A DNA stretch of 64,000 nucleotides from Phaeodactylibacter xiamenensis (GCF_000759025.1 NZ_JPOS01000090.1:248001-312000); one strand, 5' to 3'; numbered from the stretch's first letter, positions 44,402 through 54,600 are shown. Made by a program: numbers and translations. The notes: generated by a model from the letters alone, not told the origin.

Positions 44402-44431
44402 TTGCCAACCTCGACGGATGCACTATATTTG
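44402..44431 (+). promoter_or_regulatory. Full promoter (TTG-N19-TATATTTG) of the ferredoxin gene
   Basis: TTG at 44402-44404, 19-base spacer and TATATTTG at 44424-44431 match the Bacteroidota -33/-7 consensus. Transcription would start near 44438, 19 bases before the ATG at 44457, so the earlier in-frame ATG at 44418 is not the start. Confidence 0.7.
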
Positions 44432-44456
44432 CGCTGCGAAAACAGCTACAAAGATT

Positions 44457-44783
44457 ATGGACGTAAAAATTACCGTTGTAGACCGGCAGGGAGAAGCCCA
44501 CGAGCTTGAAGCCCCTACAGATATGAACATGAACCTCATGGAGGTCTGCAAGGCGTATGAGCTGCCGGTAAAAGGCACCTGCGGCGGCATGGCACTCTGC
44601 TCTACCTGCCACGTTTATGTGGAAAGCGATCATGAGCTGCCCGAAATGGGCGAAAACGAAGAGGACATGCTCGATCAGGCTTTCTTTGTGGAAGACAACT
44701 CCCGCCTGGGGTGTCAGCTCCGCATCACGCCTGAGCTCAATGGACTGAAGGTGCAGTTGGCTCCTGAAGACGAAGAAGCCTAG
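44457..44783 (+). CDS. 2Fe-2S ferredoxin
   Basis: 108 aa. The four cluster ligands are Cys42, Cys48, Cys51 and Cys86 (GTCGGMALCSTC ... LGCQLR), the C-X5-C-X2-C...C spacing of adrenodoxin-type (ISC-type) ferredoxins, not plant-type. The N- and C-termini are acidic. It carries single electrons, for example to Fe-S cluster assembly or P450-like oxygenases. A well-formed promoter of its own lies just upstream. Confidence 0.93.
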   Translation: MDVKITVVDRQGEAHELEAPTDMNMNLMEVCKAYELPVKGTCGGMALCSTCHVYVESDHELPEMGENEEDMLDQAFFVEDNSRLGCQLRITPELNGLKVQLAPEDEEA

Positions 44784-44839
44784 CTTAAGTCCCGGGAATT
44801 GGCTATCTTGTCATAAATGATGGACACAATTCCCGAAAT

Positions 44840-47401
44840 ATGAAAACTATAATCAGCTTTGCGCTTTCCCTATTTTTCCTGTCAAATTTATTTACTCAGA
44901 CAGATACCCTTAGCGGAGTTCTCAACCACTACAGCCCTGTATCCGCTATTGACACCTGTACCGCCCGCCTGACCGTAGGCAGTGCCGCCAATTTTCAGCA
45001 GGGCGATACCCTGTTAATTGCCCAAATGCAGGGCGCGGCCATCTCTGTTGCCGACAATTCCCAGTTTGGTTCCCTGACGGAGCTGGGTACAGCAGGCCTC
45101 TGGGAGCAGGCTGTCATTCAGGAGGTTCAGGGAAATGACCTGTTGCTCACTCAGTCTTTGCTTCACACCTATAATATAGCTGGCAATGTACAGGTGGTGA
45201 GTATCCCCTATTACGAACAAGCTCTAGTCACCGATTCGGTAGCCGCCCAGGCCTGGGACGGGCAAACCGGTGGCATCCTGGCCTTCCGGGCAGGTACGCT
45301 TACGCTGAATGGGCGCCTTACTGCAACGGGAAAAGGGTTCCGGGGCGGGAGCGCTGCCCTTAATTACGATGGGAGCTGTACCTGGCTGATCAACTATGAG
45401 GACTACCGCTTCGGAGCCAACAGCATTCGCGGCGGGCTTAAGGGAGAAGGCATAGGCGGCGTACCAACGGCCTGGCCCCGGGGCAGAGGTGCGGCTGCCA
45501 ACGGGGGCGGAGGCGGCAACGACCATAATGCCGGTGGAGGCGGTGGGGCGCTACTCACTGCCGGCGGACGGGGCGGGGAAAATGACAACCCTAACTTCCT
45601 GGGCTGCAAAGGGTTTGGAGAAGGTGCCGCAGGCTGGTCTTTGCCCAACAATAGCCGGCTCTTCCTGGGCGGGGGCGGCGGGGCCGGCCATGGCAATAAT
45701 AATGTAGCTACGGACGGTGGAAAAGGTGGAGGCATTATTTTGCTGGAAGCCGGCCAAATCATAAGCAATAACGGAGTCATTGTAACGAATGGAGAACATG
45801 CCCAAAATGCCGGGGGCGATGGTGCTGGCGGCGGCGGGGCAGGTGGCATGATCCTGCTGAATGCCAACAACATCAACGGCCCAATCACCTTTTCAGCCAT
45901 GGGCGGCAACGGCGGCAGTGCCAATAACAACAATCAGGATCAGTGCTTCGGTCCGGGCGGCGGTGGCAGCGGAGGCTACATCGGCGCACCCGAAGGCTTT
46001 GACACCGATATCCTGTTAAATGGCGGAGCGCCCGGGCTCTCCCTCAATTCCTCCGAATGTCCGGAATCACCAAACGGAGCCACTCCGGGCACAGATGGCT
46101 TACTTGAAGGCCCGCTGACCTTCCCGTTTAGCACCATCCCAATACCACAGCCTCCTATAGTCGCTACCGATCAGGATACGCTTACTGCTTGTGCAGAAAC
46201 CCTTACCCTAAGCGCACTGCCCGACGGAAGTTTCAATACCCTGATCTGGGAATTCGACAACGGCAACGGTTTTATGCCCGTGCCTGATAATGCCGACTAT
46301 GATGGGGTCAACACCCCCAACCTGCTGCTCAATACCCCGGCTGCTTCCGCTGGCTCGAGCTTCCGCCTGTCGGCAATCTCCAGCTGCTTCCCGCCAGTTT
46401 ACAGCAGTGTGATTGAAGTGACAAGCGGGGCCCCACCTCTACCTGACTTTACGGTGGACCTGAATGGCCTGACCGCTACCTTTTCTCCGGTCAGCATGGA
46501 TGCAATATCCTACACCTGGAATTTTGGGGATGGAAATACTTCCTCCTCTGCCGGGGCGGCTCATACTTACCCTTCCTCTGGTGTTTATACTGTCACCCTA
46601 ACGGTCACCAACGCCTGTGGGACCGCCACTTCTGAGCAAACCATTACCGTAGGCAGTGCGCCCGTGCCGGACTTTGGCGTGAGCGGTAGCAGCAGTGGCT
46701 GTGCCCCACGGAGCATTGGCTTCGTCAATCAGTCCACAGGTACCTTTGACAGCCTGCTTTGGGCCTTTCCCGGAGGTACGCCCGCCTCTTCCACGCAGCC
46801 AAATCCCACAATTACCTATGAGACGCCGGGGACTTATGATGTCAGCCTTACCCTGTTTAGTGCCTTTGCCCCACAACAGGCGACCATTCAGGACCAAGTC
46901 ATCATTTATATCCGGCCCACCGCCGCCTTTACCTATGATACGGATGAGCTGACCGTCACTTTTACCAATTTGTCAACGGATGCTGATTTCTTCTCCTGGA
47001 ACTTTGGAGACGGGGAAACAAGTACAGCAGAGGACCCGGTACATACTTTTCCCGGTCCCGGCACTTATGATGTCACCCTCAACGCGTCTAACCCCAACTG
47101 CTCCCGCGCAGTAACAGAGACGATCTTCCTACAGCCTTCTTCCACAACGGCCACCGATCAGAAGCGGCAAATATGGCTGTCGCCCAATCCTGCAGGCAAC
47201 CAAACCTGCCTGCAGGCTGTCCCGGAGTTGCAGCTCCCACTCCCCTGGCAATGCTTCAACGCTACCGGGCAGCTTGTGGCTGAGGGTACCTTGCGGCAAA
47301 TACCGGGATGTATTTCACTAAAAGGATGGACAGGAGGGACCCACTATATCAAGATTTTAAGTAAAGAAAACGTGTACCTTTTGCAGCTTATTGTACAGTA
47401 A
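44840..47401 (+). CDS. Secreted Gly-rich protein with PKD domains and T9SS sorting tail
   Basis: 853 aa with a signal peptide (about 1-20). Residues about 150-400 are a Gly/Asn-rich region (GGGGGAGHGNNN, GDGAGGGGAGGMILLNANN, GPGGGGSGGYIG) interleaved with short beta strands, as in some beta-helix adhesins. Three PKD-like domains follow at about 530-770 (YTWNFGDGNTSSS, LLWAFPGGTPASS, FSWNFGDGETSTA). The end (IWLSPNPAGNQ ... IKILSKENVYLLQLIVQ) is a T9SS type A sorting domain. It is exported to the cell surface or medium; binding or adhesion is inferred. It ends two bases from the convergent 47404 gene. Confidence 0.85.
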   Translation: MKTIISFALSLFFLSNLFTQTDTLSGVLNHYSPVSAIDTCTARLTVGSAANFQQGDTLLIAQMQGAAISVADNSQFGSLTELGTAGLWEQAVIQEVQGNDLLLTQSLLHTYNIAGNVQVVSIPYYEQALVTDSVAAQAWDGQTGGILAFRAGTLTLNGRLTATGKGFRGGSAALNYDGSCTWLINYEDYRFGANSIRGGLKGEGIGGVPTAWPRGRGAAANGGGGGNDHNAGGGGGALLTAGGRGGENDNPNFLGCKGFGEGAAGWSLPNNSRLFLGGGGGAGHGNNNVATDGGKGGGIILLEAGQIISNNGVIVTNGEHAQNAGGDGAGGGGAGGMILLNANNINGPITFSAMGGNGGSANNNNQDQCFGPGGGGSGGYIGAPEGFDTDILLNGGAPGLSLNSSECPESPNGATPGTDGLLEGPLTFPFSTIPIPQPPIVATDQDTLTACAETLTLSALPDGSFNTLIWEFDNGNGFMPVPDNADYDGVNTPNLLLNTPAASAGSSFRLSAISSCFPPVYSSVIEVTSGAPPLPDFTVDLNGLTATFSPVSMDAISYTWNFGDGNTSSSAGAAHTYPSSGVYTVTLTVTNACGTATSEQTITVGSAPVPDFGVSGSSSGCAPRSIGFVNQSTGTFDSLLWAFPGGTPASSTQPNPTITYETPGTYDVSLTLFSAFAPQQATIQDQVIIYIRPTAAFTYDTDELTVTFTNLSTDADFFSWNFGDGETSTAEDPVHTFPGPGTYDVTLNASNPNCSRAVTETIFLQPSSTTATDQKRQIWLSPNPAGNQTCLQAVPELQLPLPWQCFNATGQLVAEGTLRQIPGCISLKGWTGGTHYIKILSKENVYLLQLIVQ

Positions 47402-47403
47402 GT

Positions 47404-47802
47404 TTACCGTCGGCTAAGGTTATACCGGGCTACGGCCTGATGCTTCCGTCCGTAGCCAATACCCTGCATGAGCACGCTGGAGCCCAGCAGCGCCCAACTC
47501 CAGTTTGGCTGATCGGTGCGCACGACGTAAAAACAACTGGCAAAGACAGCCGCCGAGCTCCAGTGCCACCACTGCCCTTTCCGCCAGGACCGCCAGGCTT
47601 CGCGATCTGATCGTAGCATAGCCTTGAGCTCCCGCTGCCTGAGGTAATCGCCTTCCAGCTGATACCGCTGCCCACCCCACCAGGTGTCTTTGATTTGGAT
47701 GGTATCCGGTAAAAATAAGTGAGCATGCGCTACAGCAAGAGGCTGGGCACAGGCAAGCCCTGTTCCACAGAGCAGGATTAGCATCATCCAGAACTGCTTC
47801 AT
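47404..47802 (-). CDS. Small secreted/membrane protein of unknown function
   Basis: 132 aa from the ATG at 47802; the Met five codons earlier is possible too. A signal peptide ends near GLACAQ (about residue 20). The middle is Trp- and Arg-rich (DREAWRSWRKGQWWHWSS) and is followed by one or two short hydrophobic segments. No family recognised. The gene is convergent with the Gly-rich T9SS protein gene. Confidence 0.6.
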   Translation of the reverse strand: MKQFWMMLILLCGTGLACAQPLAVAHAHLFLPDTIQIKDTWWGGQRYQLEGDYLRQRELKAMLRSDREAWRSWRKGQWWHWSSAAVFASCFYVVRTDQPNWSWALLGSSVLMQGIGYGRKHQAVARYNLSRR

Positions 47803-47860
47803 CTTTTTTGAAAGCAATTTCCGGGAAAAACGATAATAGCAATTGTCTTATCCTGCCAAA

Positions 47861-48991
47861 TTATCCGGCTAATAATAACTGTCCAACATGGAAGGCAGTT
47901 TCCTCCAGGCGGCTTGCTGTTTCCTGCAGTGCTGTTTCCAGGTCAACCGGACGATTTTGGATGGAGAATGCCGCTTGCAGCCCAATGGAGCGGACGGCTT
48001 CCGGGCTGGCCTGAAGGGCACCGCACAGAGCAATCACCGGCACAGCTTTTTGGCGTGCACGTTGAGTGATGCCCTTGATGAGCTTGCCTCTGAGTGTTTG
48101 TTCGTCCAGGCGCCCTTCCCCGGTGATAACCAGGTCGGCCTGATCAAGGGCGGTTTCAAAACCCGCCACCTCCATGATGGTTTCAATACCTGGTTTCAAT
48201 GAAGCGCCAAGATAGGTGAGGCACCCGGCCCCCATGCCTCCGGCAGCGCCACTGCCCGGTACTTCGGCTATGGGTTTTCCGGCAAGCTTTTCCATTTGCG
48301 GAGCGATATGCCGCAGACCGGCATCCAGCAACTCCACTGCTGCCTGATCGGCTCCTTTCTGAGGTGCGAAAACCCGGGCAGCGCCATGCTCGCCAAAAAG
48401 CGGGTTATCCACATCGCATAGGGTAATGATCTCAATCTGCCGCGGATCCAGGAACAGCATGCGGTCATCAATACGATGTACTTTCACGAGGTTCTCCCCC
48501 ACCGGCTCCAGTTCGTGGCCCTGTCTGTCCAGAAAACGGTAACCCAGGGCAGCAGCCATGCCCATACCCGCATCATTAGTGGCACTTCCACCAAGACCCA
48601 GGATAATCTTTTCCGCCCCCCGTCCCATAGCAGCGATGATTAGAGCGCCGGTGCCCATTGTGGAGGTCCTAAGCGGGTTTCGTTCTTCTGGTTTCAGCAA
48701 CTGAAGCCCGGAAGCCGATGCCATTTCGATAAATGCAGTCTTACCATCACCAGACATACCATATTGGGCCATTATGGGTTCGAAGCGTGGATTGGAGGCG
48801 CGGTCTTCCACCATCTGCCCTCCGGTATGGTGCGCCAGTATAGCAGCGGTGCCTTCGCCCCCATCAGCCAGTGGCATAAGGGTTACCCGAAATTTATCAT
48901 TGGCAGTTTTCAGCCCTTTTTCAACAGCCTGGCAAACTGCTTCGGCGGGCAGTGCATCTTTGAAAGTATCACTGGCAATCAGGATGCGCAT
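47861..48991 (-). CDS. Glycerate kinase
   Basis: 376 aa, the normal length of the GarK/GlxK family. ASDTFKDALPAEAVCQAVEKGL, PLADGGEGTAAIL, LGLGGSATNDAGMGMAAALGYRF, GSGAAGGMGAGCLTYLGASLKPGIE and VITGEGRLDEQTLRGK are family hallmarks. It makes phosphoglycerate from glycerate and ATP, in glyoxylate, serine or sugar-acid breakdown. No glyoxylate-pathway partner is adjacent. Confidence 0.95.
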   Translation of the reverse strand: MRILIASDTFKDALPAEAVCQAVEKGLKTANDKFRVTLMPLADGGEGTAAILAHHTGGQMVEDRASNPRFEPIMAQYGMSGDGKTAFIEMASASGLQLLKPEERNPLRTSTMGTGALIIAAMGRGAEKIILGLGGSATNDAGMGMAAALGYRFLDRQGHELEPVGENLVKVHRIDDRMLFLDPRQIEIITLCDVDNPLFGEHGAARVFAPQKGADQAAVELLDAGLRHIAPQMEKLAGKPIAEVPGSGAAGGMGAGCLTYLGASLKPGIETIMEVAGFETALDQADLVITGEGRLDEQTLRGKLIKGITQRARQKAVPVIALCGALQASPEAVRSIGLQAAFSIQNRPVDLETALQETASRLEETAFHVGQLLLAG

Positions 48992-49027
48992 AGTACAGTC
49001 GTTTAGACGAAAGTAACCAAAAGTGCC

Positions 49028-50956
49028 CTATTCCAAAAGCAAATGGCGAAGGTAAGGCTCCAGACCAAGCTCATTATCGAGTTCCAGCTTATTCTTAAGA
49101 CGGTACCGCGCCATATTCACTGCTTTTTCGCTCACCCCCTGAGTAGACGCAATCTCCATAGTCGAAGCCCCCAGGGCGATAAGAATAGCGTAGCGCTGCT
49201 GTGTTTTTGTCAAATCCGGAGCTTTTTCTGACAATGACTTGAAAAAGCCGGGGTAGGATAAAAGAAAAGGCTCTACAAAATCGGTCTTCTCTGTATAATC
49301 ATGTATTAAAACACTCAGCTTTCGCTTCAGCAAAGACGGGTTGGATTCATAGCGCTCTATTGCATCCATAGCATTATTTTTCAACTGTGCAGCTCCGATA
49401 CCACTCTGCAAGGCATTCTGACGCTGCACTTTGAGCTGTTTATCCAGCTGCTCGCTGTGTTTTCTGGCTGCCTGTGCTTTTGCTCTTGCCTCTGCCATCC
49501 TTTTTTGGTTACTGCGCAGAAGCATGCCCAGGGTAATCAGTGCTGCAATAGCAAACAACAAAGCTGCACCAAGGTAAAGACGGTTCCGCTCCAGTAATGT
49601 GGCTCTTAACTCAGCTGCCTGTGCGACACGCTCGGCCTGGTCTCGTTGGTTCTTAAAAGTTTCCAATTCATAGATAGCTGCCATTTCCTCCACGCGTAGC
49701 TGTTTACTTAGGTGCCGAAAAGCGTTATGCCTGCGACCTAATTCACGCATTTCAATCGAGGCAAGACCTGCATCCCCCTTCAGAAGAAGAGCCTTGACCC
49801 GGGACTCTGATAACGCTACCCGGGACTGTGCATCCTCGCGAGCCAGACCTTCGGCCAGGTCAATAGCAGCAAGAGCCTGATCTGGCTGATTTAAAGCAAG
49901 ATGGTACTCAATCTTCATGAAGTAAAAGTCGTACGAGAGTGAAGTCCTCTTATTTAATTCATAACGCCGCAGGCTATCCAGTACATACTCAGCACGGGCG
50001 TATTGCTGCTTACCTAAGTATATTCTGAAAGCAGCCTCTGTGTAAGCGGGCAACAGATAATTGAACTCTTCCATATACAGGTCAAGCTCTTCCAGTAATG
50101 CTTCACCTCTTTCCCAATCCTCCTGTAAACCAGCAACTTCTATTTGATTAATCAAACTTAATACCATGGGGTAGGCGCCGTCCTCAATAGCCGAGGCTTT
50201 TTCCCGTACCTCTGTAAAAATAGAATCAGCAACTTGGTACATATCCCGACGCAGATAGGTAAGCCCTATATTATTTAGCACGACCGCCTTTTCCTGCTCA
50301 GAGATAAGCGTCTCTGTTTTTCCTGCTAATTGCTGACTGAGCAAAAGATATTGGTAAGCCGCTTCATATTTTTTACTATACAGATAAACCATGCTGAGGT
50401 TACTGTAAACCAGATAAAGCCGGCGTTGATCTTCTGCCTGATCGAAGAACACAATTGCTTTGCGATATGCGGATTCAGCAAGGCTTTTCTCCCCATTTGC
50501 GAAGTAGGCATTGCCCCTCGACAGCCAGTACCCTCCTTTGATTTGGACAGAATTCGTTTTGTCAGCCAGGGATTTGTACTCATCAAGTACGCCTTCTATC
50601 ACTTCCGTTTTACCGCTGTACAACACCATTCTAAGCCGGGCTTTATGGTATTCGTACTGAAGAGAATCTGATGGGAAAAACAAGCTTCTATAAAGGCTGT
50701 CATAGCATTCTGCCTCTGGGCTACCGGTTTTTTCTGCCTGTTGCAAGAGTTCAAGCAGGCGGCTGGGTGAATAGGTGTTATCCTGTTCACTGAGGCTGTT
50801 TCCACAGGGGGTATCTATTTCTGTTTGCCCGCAAGACCAGCTTTGAAGGGGCAACACCAAAAAAATAATACTGAATAGAGCCAATTGCTGGATGCCCTGC
50901 CTGCAATGGCAGAGACATAACGACAAACACTGCCGTTTCATACGTTTACTGTGCAT
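49028..50956 (-). CDS. TPR-repeat membrane protein with C-terminal LuxR-like HTH
   Basis: 642 aa. An N-terminal signal/anchor is followed by tetratricopeptide repeats (about 100-420; for example WLSRGNAYFANGEKSLAESAYRKAI and VLNNIGLTYLRRDMYQVADSIF). A membrane helix lies at about 458-477 (LGAALLFAIAALITLGMLL), then a coiled coil (AEARAKAQAARKHSEQLDKQL), and the C-terminus has a LuxR-like helix-turn-helix (LTKTQQRYAILIALGASTMEIASTQGVSEKAVNMARYRL). This layout is common in Bacteroidota: periplasmic TPRs sense something and the cytoplasmic HTH binds DNA. A 16-base palindrome lies just upstream of its start and may be its own operator. Confidence 0.85.
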   Translation of the reverse strand: MHSKRMKRQCLSLCLCHCRQGIQQLALFSIIFLVLPLQSWSCGQTEIDTPCGNSLSEQDNTYSPSRLLELLQQAEKTGSPEAECYDSLYRSLFFPSDSLQYEYHKARLRMVLYSGKTEVIEGVLDEYKSLADKTNSVQIKGGYWLSRGNAYFANGEKSLAESAYRKAIVFFDQAEDQRRLYLVYSNLSMVYLYSKKYEAAYQYLLLSQQLAGKTETLISEQEKAVVLNNIGLTYLRRDMYQVADSIFTEVREKASAIEDGAYPMVLSLINQIEVAGLQEDWERGEALLEELDLYMEEFNYLLPAYTEAAFRIYLGKQQYARAEYVLDSLRRYELNKRTSLSYDFYFMKIEYHLALNQPDQALAAIDLAEGLAREDAQSRVALSESRVKALLLKGDAGLASIEMRELGRRHNAFRHLSKQLRVEEMAAIYELETFKNQRDQAERVAQAAELRATLLERNRLYLGAALLFAIAALITLGMLLRSNQKRMAEARAKAQAARKHSEQLDKQLKVQRQNALQSGIGAAQLKNNAMDAIERYESNPSLLKRKLSVLIHDYTEKTDFVEPFLLSYPGFFKSLSEKAPDLTKTQQRYAILIALGASTMEIASTQGVSEKAVNMARYRLKNKLELDNELGLEPYLRHLLLE

Positions 50957-50960
50957 ATCT

Positions 50961-50976
50961 GTTCCTTATAAGGAAC
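50961..50976. promoter_or_regulatory. 16-base perfect palindrome upstream of the TPR-HTH gene
   Basis: GTTCCTTATAAGGAAC is perfectly symmetrical and lies five bases before the start codon. It could be an operator (perhaps for autoregulation by the HTH protein) or a hairpin near the ribosome site. Confidence 0.45.
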
Positions 50977-51124
50977 TAAGTTAGTTTTTTTTCCCATCCT
51001 TCCCAAAAAACGACCCAATCGAATTGTGCAACCCTACAGTAAGGATCGTTCGTATTCGTGTTGCAAACAGCAAATGAGAGCATTCTTTATTTATCATTGC
51101 TGAAAGGGCACATAAGGATCAGAT

Positions 51125-51345
51125 AAAAAAACTGGTGCCCAACAGGCCACCAGCTTTAACATAAAATTACCCAAACAGAATGAGAAGTCTTCCCCCCGGG
51201 AAGCTAACCTTCTTTGATTAGCTTCCATATCAGGAGGAGTAATTAAGAGAGGAGCGCATTCGTACTCACTGAAAACTTAGATCTAATTAGTAAAGCTTAG
51301 TCGTTATTCATAGTTCTTATTAATGTAGACCCGTATATTCTTTTT
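51125..51345 (-). ncRNA. Candidate small RNA or structured leader
   Basis: From the promoter at 51346-51376 a transcript of about 215 bases would end at the six-pair hairpin CTGGTG/CACCAG (51132-51137 with 51148-51153) with seven T. Midway is a perfect nine-pair stem, GGAAGCTAA (51199-51207) with TTAGCTTCC (51218-51226). No open frame is inside. It could instead be the attenuated leader of the TPR-HTH gene, whose start is about 170 bases further on. Confidence 0.42.
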
Positions 51346-51376
51346 CAAACATAAGGGGGATTCTCAAAACATCAAA
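51346..51376 (-). promoter_or_regulatory. Full promoter (TTTG-N19-TATGTTTG) with no gene directly downstream
   Basis: On the minus strand, TTTG (51376-51373), a 19-base spacer and TATGTTTG (51353-51346) match the Bacteroidota consensus at both boxes. Transcription would start near 51339. Confidence 0.55.
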
Positions 51377-51529
51377 GAAATTAGCCCAAAGGTTAAAATA
51401 ACATAAGTCGTTGATTTACTCTGCTTTAAATGATTTTGTAGAGCGAAAATGCCCGCTTGTAGACTCACCGTTAACGATTTGCGCGGGATTTATCAAAAAA
51501 AGTAAGGCATTTCAAAGCATATTCAGCCG

Positions 51530-51567
51530 AAAAAACAATGGCTGGTATACACTTAAGCATACCAGCC
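51530..51567 (-). terminator. Intrinsic terminator of the 1313-aa protein gene
   Basis: Nine-pair stem, GGCTGGTAT (51540-51548) with ATACCAGCC (51559-51567), then ATTGTTTTTTC on the minus strand, about 70 bases beyond the stop codon. Confidence 0.75.
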
Positions 51568-51635
51568 GAAAATAATGCACAAATAAAACGCCCACAAAAA
51601 CCTCAAGCTATCGTAGCTGCTGCACCAACTCTATC

Positions 51636-54600
51636 TTATTCGCACACTATTATTCTTACCAACTGACCGGGGCCTCCGGCAGACCTGCACTGGACGGTGT
51701 ATACGCCTGCCGGAAGCCCCTCCATATCCAGTTTCAATTGCTGCTGCCCGGCCACCGCCTGCTGAACCGGCAGGGCCAACTGCCCCAGCGGGCCATATAT
51801 CCGTACTTCCGCTCCTGCCTCCAGAGGTACCGCCCATTCCAGTACCGCAGCGCCAGCCGTTGGGTTGGGCCAGATAATCAGCCCGTTGCCAGGGCCGGAT
51901 GTATGGCTCGTGACCGGAGGCGACCACACCTGCTGCTCCAGTACCACGACCCGCACCTTGCTCACCGAACCCGACATGCTGCCCGATGGGTCCACCGTAA
52001 AGCCCCCCACTCCCACTTCAAAACAGCTCCCCAATGGCTGTGGCATCGATACCGCCGCCAGGTTCAGCCACCCTGCGCCCAGTATCTGATAACGCCCGCG
52101 CCACGTCCCGTTGGAATATTCCAGGCGGATCTTTTTCGCATTCGGCGCATCCAGCAGCGTAACTTCACGCAGGTCACCGTCTGCTCCGCGGACTTCCCAG
52201 CGCAACAGCCCGCTGCCATTCCAATATAAGCCGACCATAGCCGCATCCGGCAACAGGCTGCTCCGCGCGCTCAGCCCAATATAGCTGTCCCCGGAGACCG
52301 CGCCCAGGTCCAACTGCAGCCCACCTTTGCTCGCACAAAACGGCTGATGCACAAACAGGTAGCCGTCTGGGCTGCCGCCACTGCCTGAATGATACCCCCC
52401 TGACCATAGGTTCAGCGTCCCGTTATCCGTACAGATGTCCCATGTGGCACTGCCCGGTGAACCGTTCAGCCCCGTCACCGACCACTCCGGTGGCAGCCCC
52501 GGGCTCTGCTGTACGCTCACCGTGGAGGTGCAGGACGACTCGTTCCCATTTACATCTATCGATGTGACCTGCACTTCGTACGTGCCCCCGATGTCTTCAC
52601 AGGTGTAAATGGCAGCGTCGTACAGTATTGTATCTATACCGCAGGCATCAAACCCGCCTGCATACACATCGCTCAGCAATAGCTCGTAAGTGCCATCGTA
52701 GCTCACCTGCACCTCCGGCGAGCTGCATAATACCGAGGGAGGGGACAAATCCTCTACTGTGACCTGGGCCTCGCAACTGCTGCTGTTACCGTTCACGTCT
52801 GTGCCCGTTAAGGTAACGGACTGAACACCAACATCACCACAATCAAAAGATGACTGGCTCAGGCTCAGACTCACTGCGCCGCAGGCGTCATTGCTGCCGG
52901 CATTCACATGAGCTGCTGACAGCAAGCCCGTACCGAAGACGCTCAGTGTTACCGTCCGGTTCTGGCACAGCATCACAGGGCCCACAGAATCCCTTACCGC
53001 TATGGTGGCCGTACAAGTGCCGCTGTTACCGTTTTCATCAACGCCCGTTAGCGTGACCGGCAGCTCGCCCACATCGCTACAACCAAAGACAGTCCGGCTC
53101 AGGAAGAGCGTGTCCAGACCGCAGGCATCGTTGCTGCCGCCATCTATATCAGCTACCACTATGCTGCCGATGCCATCTTCATCCAGGTAGATCGTCTGGC
53201 CTGTGCACAACAGCTGCGGAGCAATGCTATCCAGCACTGTGACCGTAGCCGTGCAGAAAGCTTCATTATCGTTCTTATCCACTGCGGTGAGCGTAACCGT
53301 ATTCGGGCCCACATCGCTGCAACCAAAGACCGTCTGGCTCAGGAAGAGCGTGTCCAGACCGCAGGCATCATTGCTGCCGCCATCTATATCGCCTACCGCT
53401 ATGCTGCCGATGCCCTCTTCATCCAGGTAGATGGTGTGGCCTGTGCACAACATATGCGGGGGCACCGTATCCTGGACCATCAGCACATAGGTATGCCTGA
53501 TGCTGTTGCTGTCCGCGTCCGTGGCCCATAGCTCCAGTTGGTTCGCCCCTATGCCCGCAAACAGGCTCAGCGTGCTGCCCGCTATGGCTGCTTCGGGCAT
53601 TTCGCTGCACCCTTCACAGGATACGCTGTACTGCAGCGGTGGCGCAGTGCAGTTGTCTGACACCTCTGCCTGCCACGATAACGACAGCCCGCAGGCCTCG
53701 GGGCCAGCGAAATACTCCAGCGTGTCAGAAGCCGGCAGGGCTCCGCTGCCTGCATCCACAAAAAGAGCGGGGCTGAGGCTGTCCTGGCTCACCAACTGCG
53801 CCAAACTGTCTGTAATAAATGGGAAACAGCTGCTGCTGTACGTGCAGCTGCCCGCTTCTGACAGTTCTATACGGAGGCTATATGTACCCGCTCCCAGCGA
53901 CTCTACCCGGAATGTGTCCGGCAGTAGCTGCCCGCTGCCCAGTTGCTGAACCGGCAGCGATGCCTCTCCCAGATAAACATCAAAACGGCCGCCGCTGCAA
54001 TAGGGCGTTGTCAGGCCGATCTCCACATGCCCGTCCGTAGCTTCCGGGCAGGACGGGCCCGCTGCGCTCAGCACCTCCACTTCTATGAGCGGGTTGCAGG
54101 GGTCTCCATCATCAGGGTCTGCGTCCGCGTATACCCCATCCCCGTCTGCATCGCAGTTCCCGTTCAGGGCGTCAGGGTTACAGGCATCATCAGGATCCGG
54201 GTCCAACTGATCGCACAGCCCGTCCCCATCCGTATCAGGGCCCGAGCAAAACAATACAGTGACCGTATCCTGAAGCTCGGCAGGGTAGCTGCAGTCTGAT
54301 GCACGGAACTGCACCTCCTCCACGCCTTCCCAGCCTGGCACGCGCAAGCCTACCGACAGCGCGCCCGTCTGACTGTCAAGGGTGTAGGACAGAGGGGAAA
54401 AGTCCAGAATCTCTGGGCTATCAGGAGTGCCCAGCGGCGAACTGCTGATGAAAGAACGGGTTGCAGGCTCGTTAAACACCCGGTTGAGAGCAGCACTAAA
54501 ATAACGTAGCTCCAAGTTAGCAGAAGGCTCTGTGTGATAGATCTGCATGATGAACACCCGCCTGCCTCCCAGTTCCTGAGGCGAAGCTACTCCACGTAAT

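Larger units (their letters stand above)
50957..51635. other. Gene-free interval with palindrome, structured transcript unit and two terminators
   Basis: 679 bases without a coding frame. It contains the palindrome at 50961-50976, a weak terminator at 51125-51153, a stem at 51199-51226, a promoter at 51346-51376 and the terminator of the 1313-aa protein gene at 51530-51567, all on or relevant to the minus strand. Confidence 0.7.

Noticed and set aside
45403-45933. Pro-rich 176-codon frame on the minus strand
   Set aside because: It is the complement of the Gly-rich region; Gly codons read as Pro on the other strand.
53069-53456. Spaced repeats that could suggest a CRISPR array
   Set aside because: Only two long near-identical units, in frame and inside a coding gene; they are protein-domain repeats.
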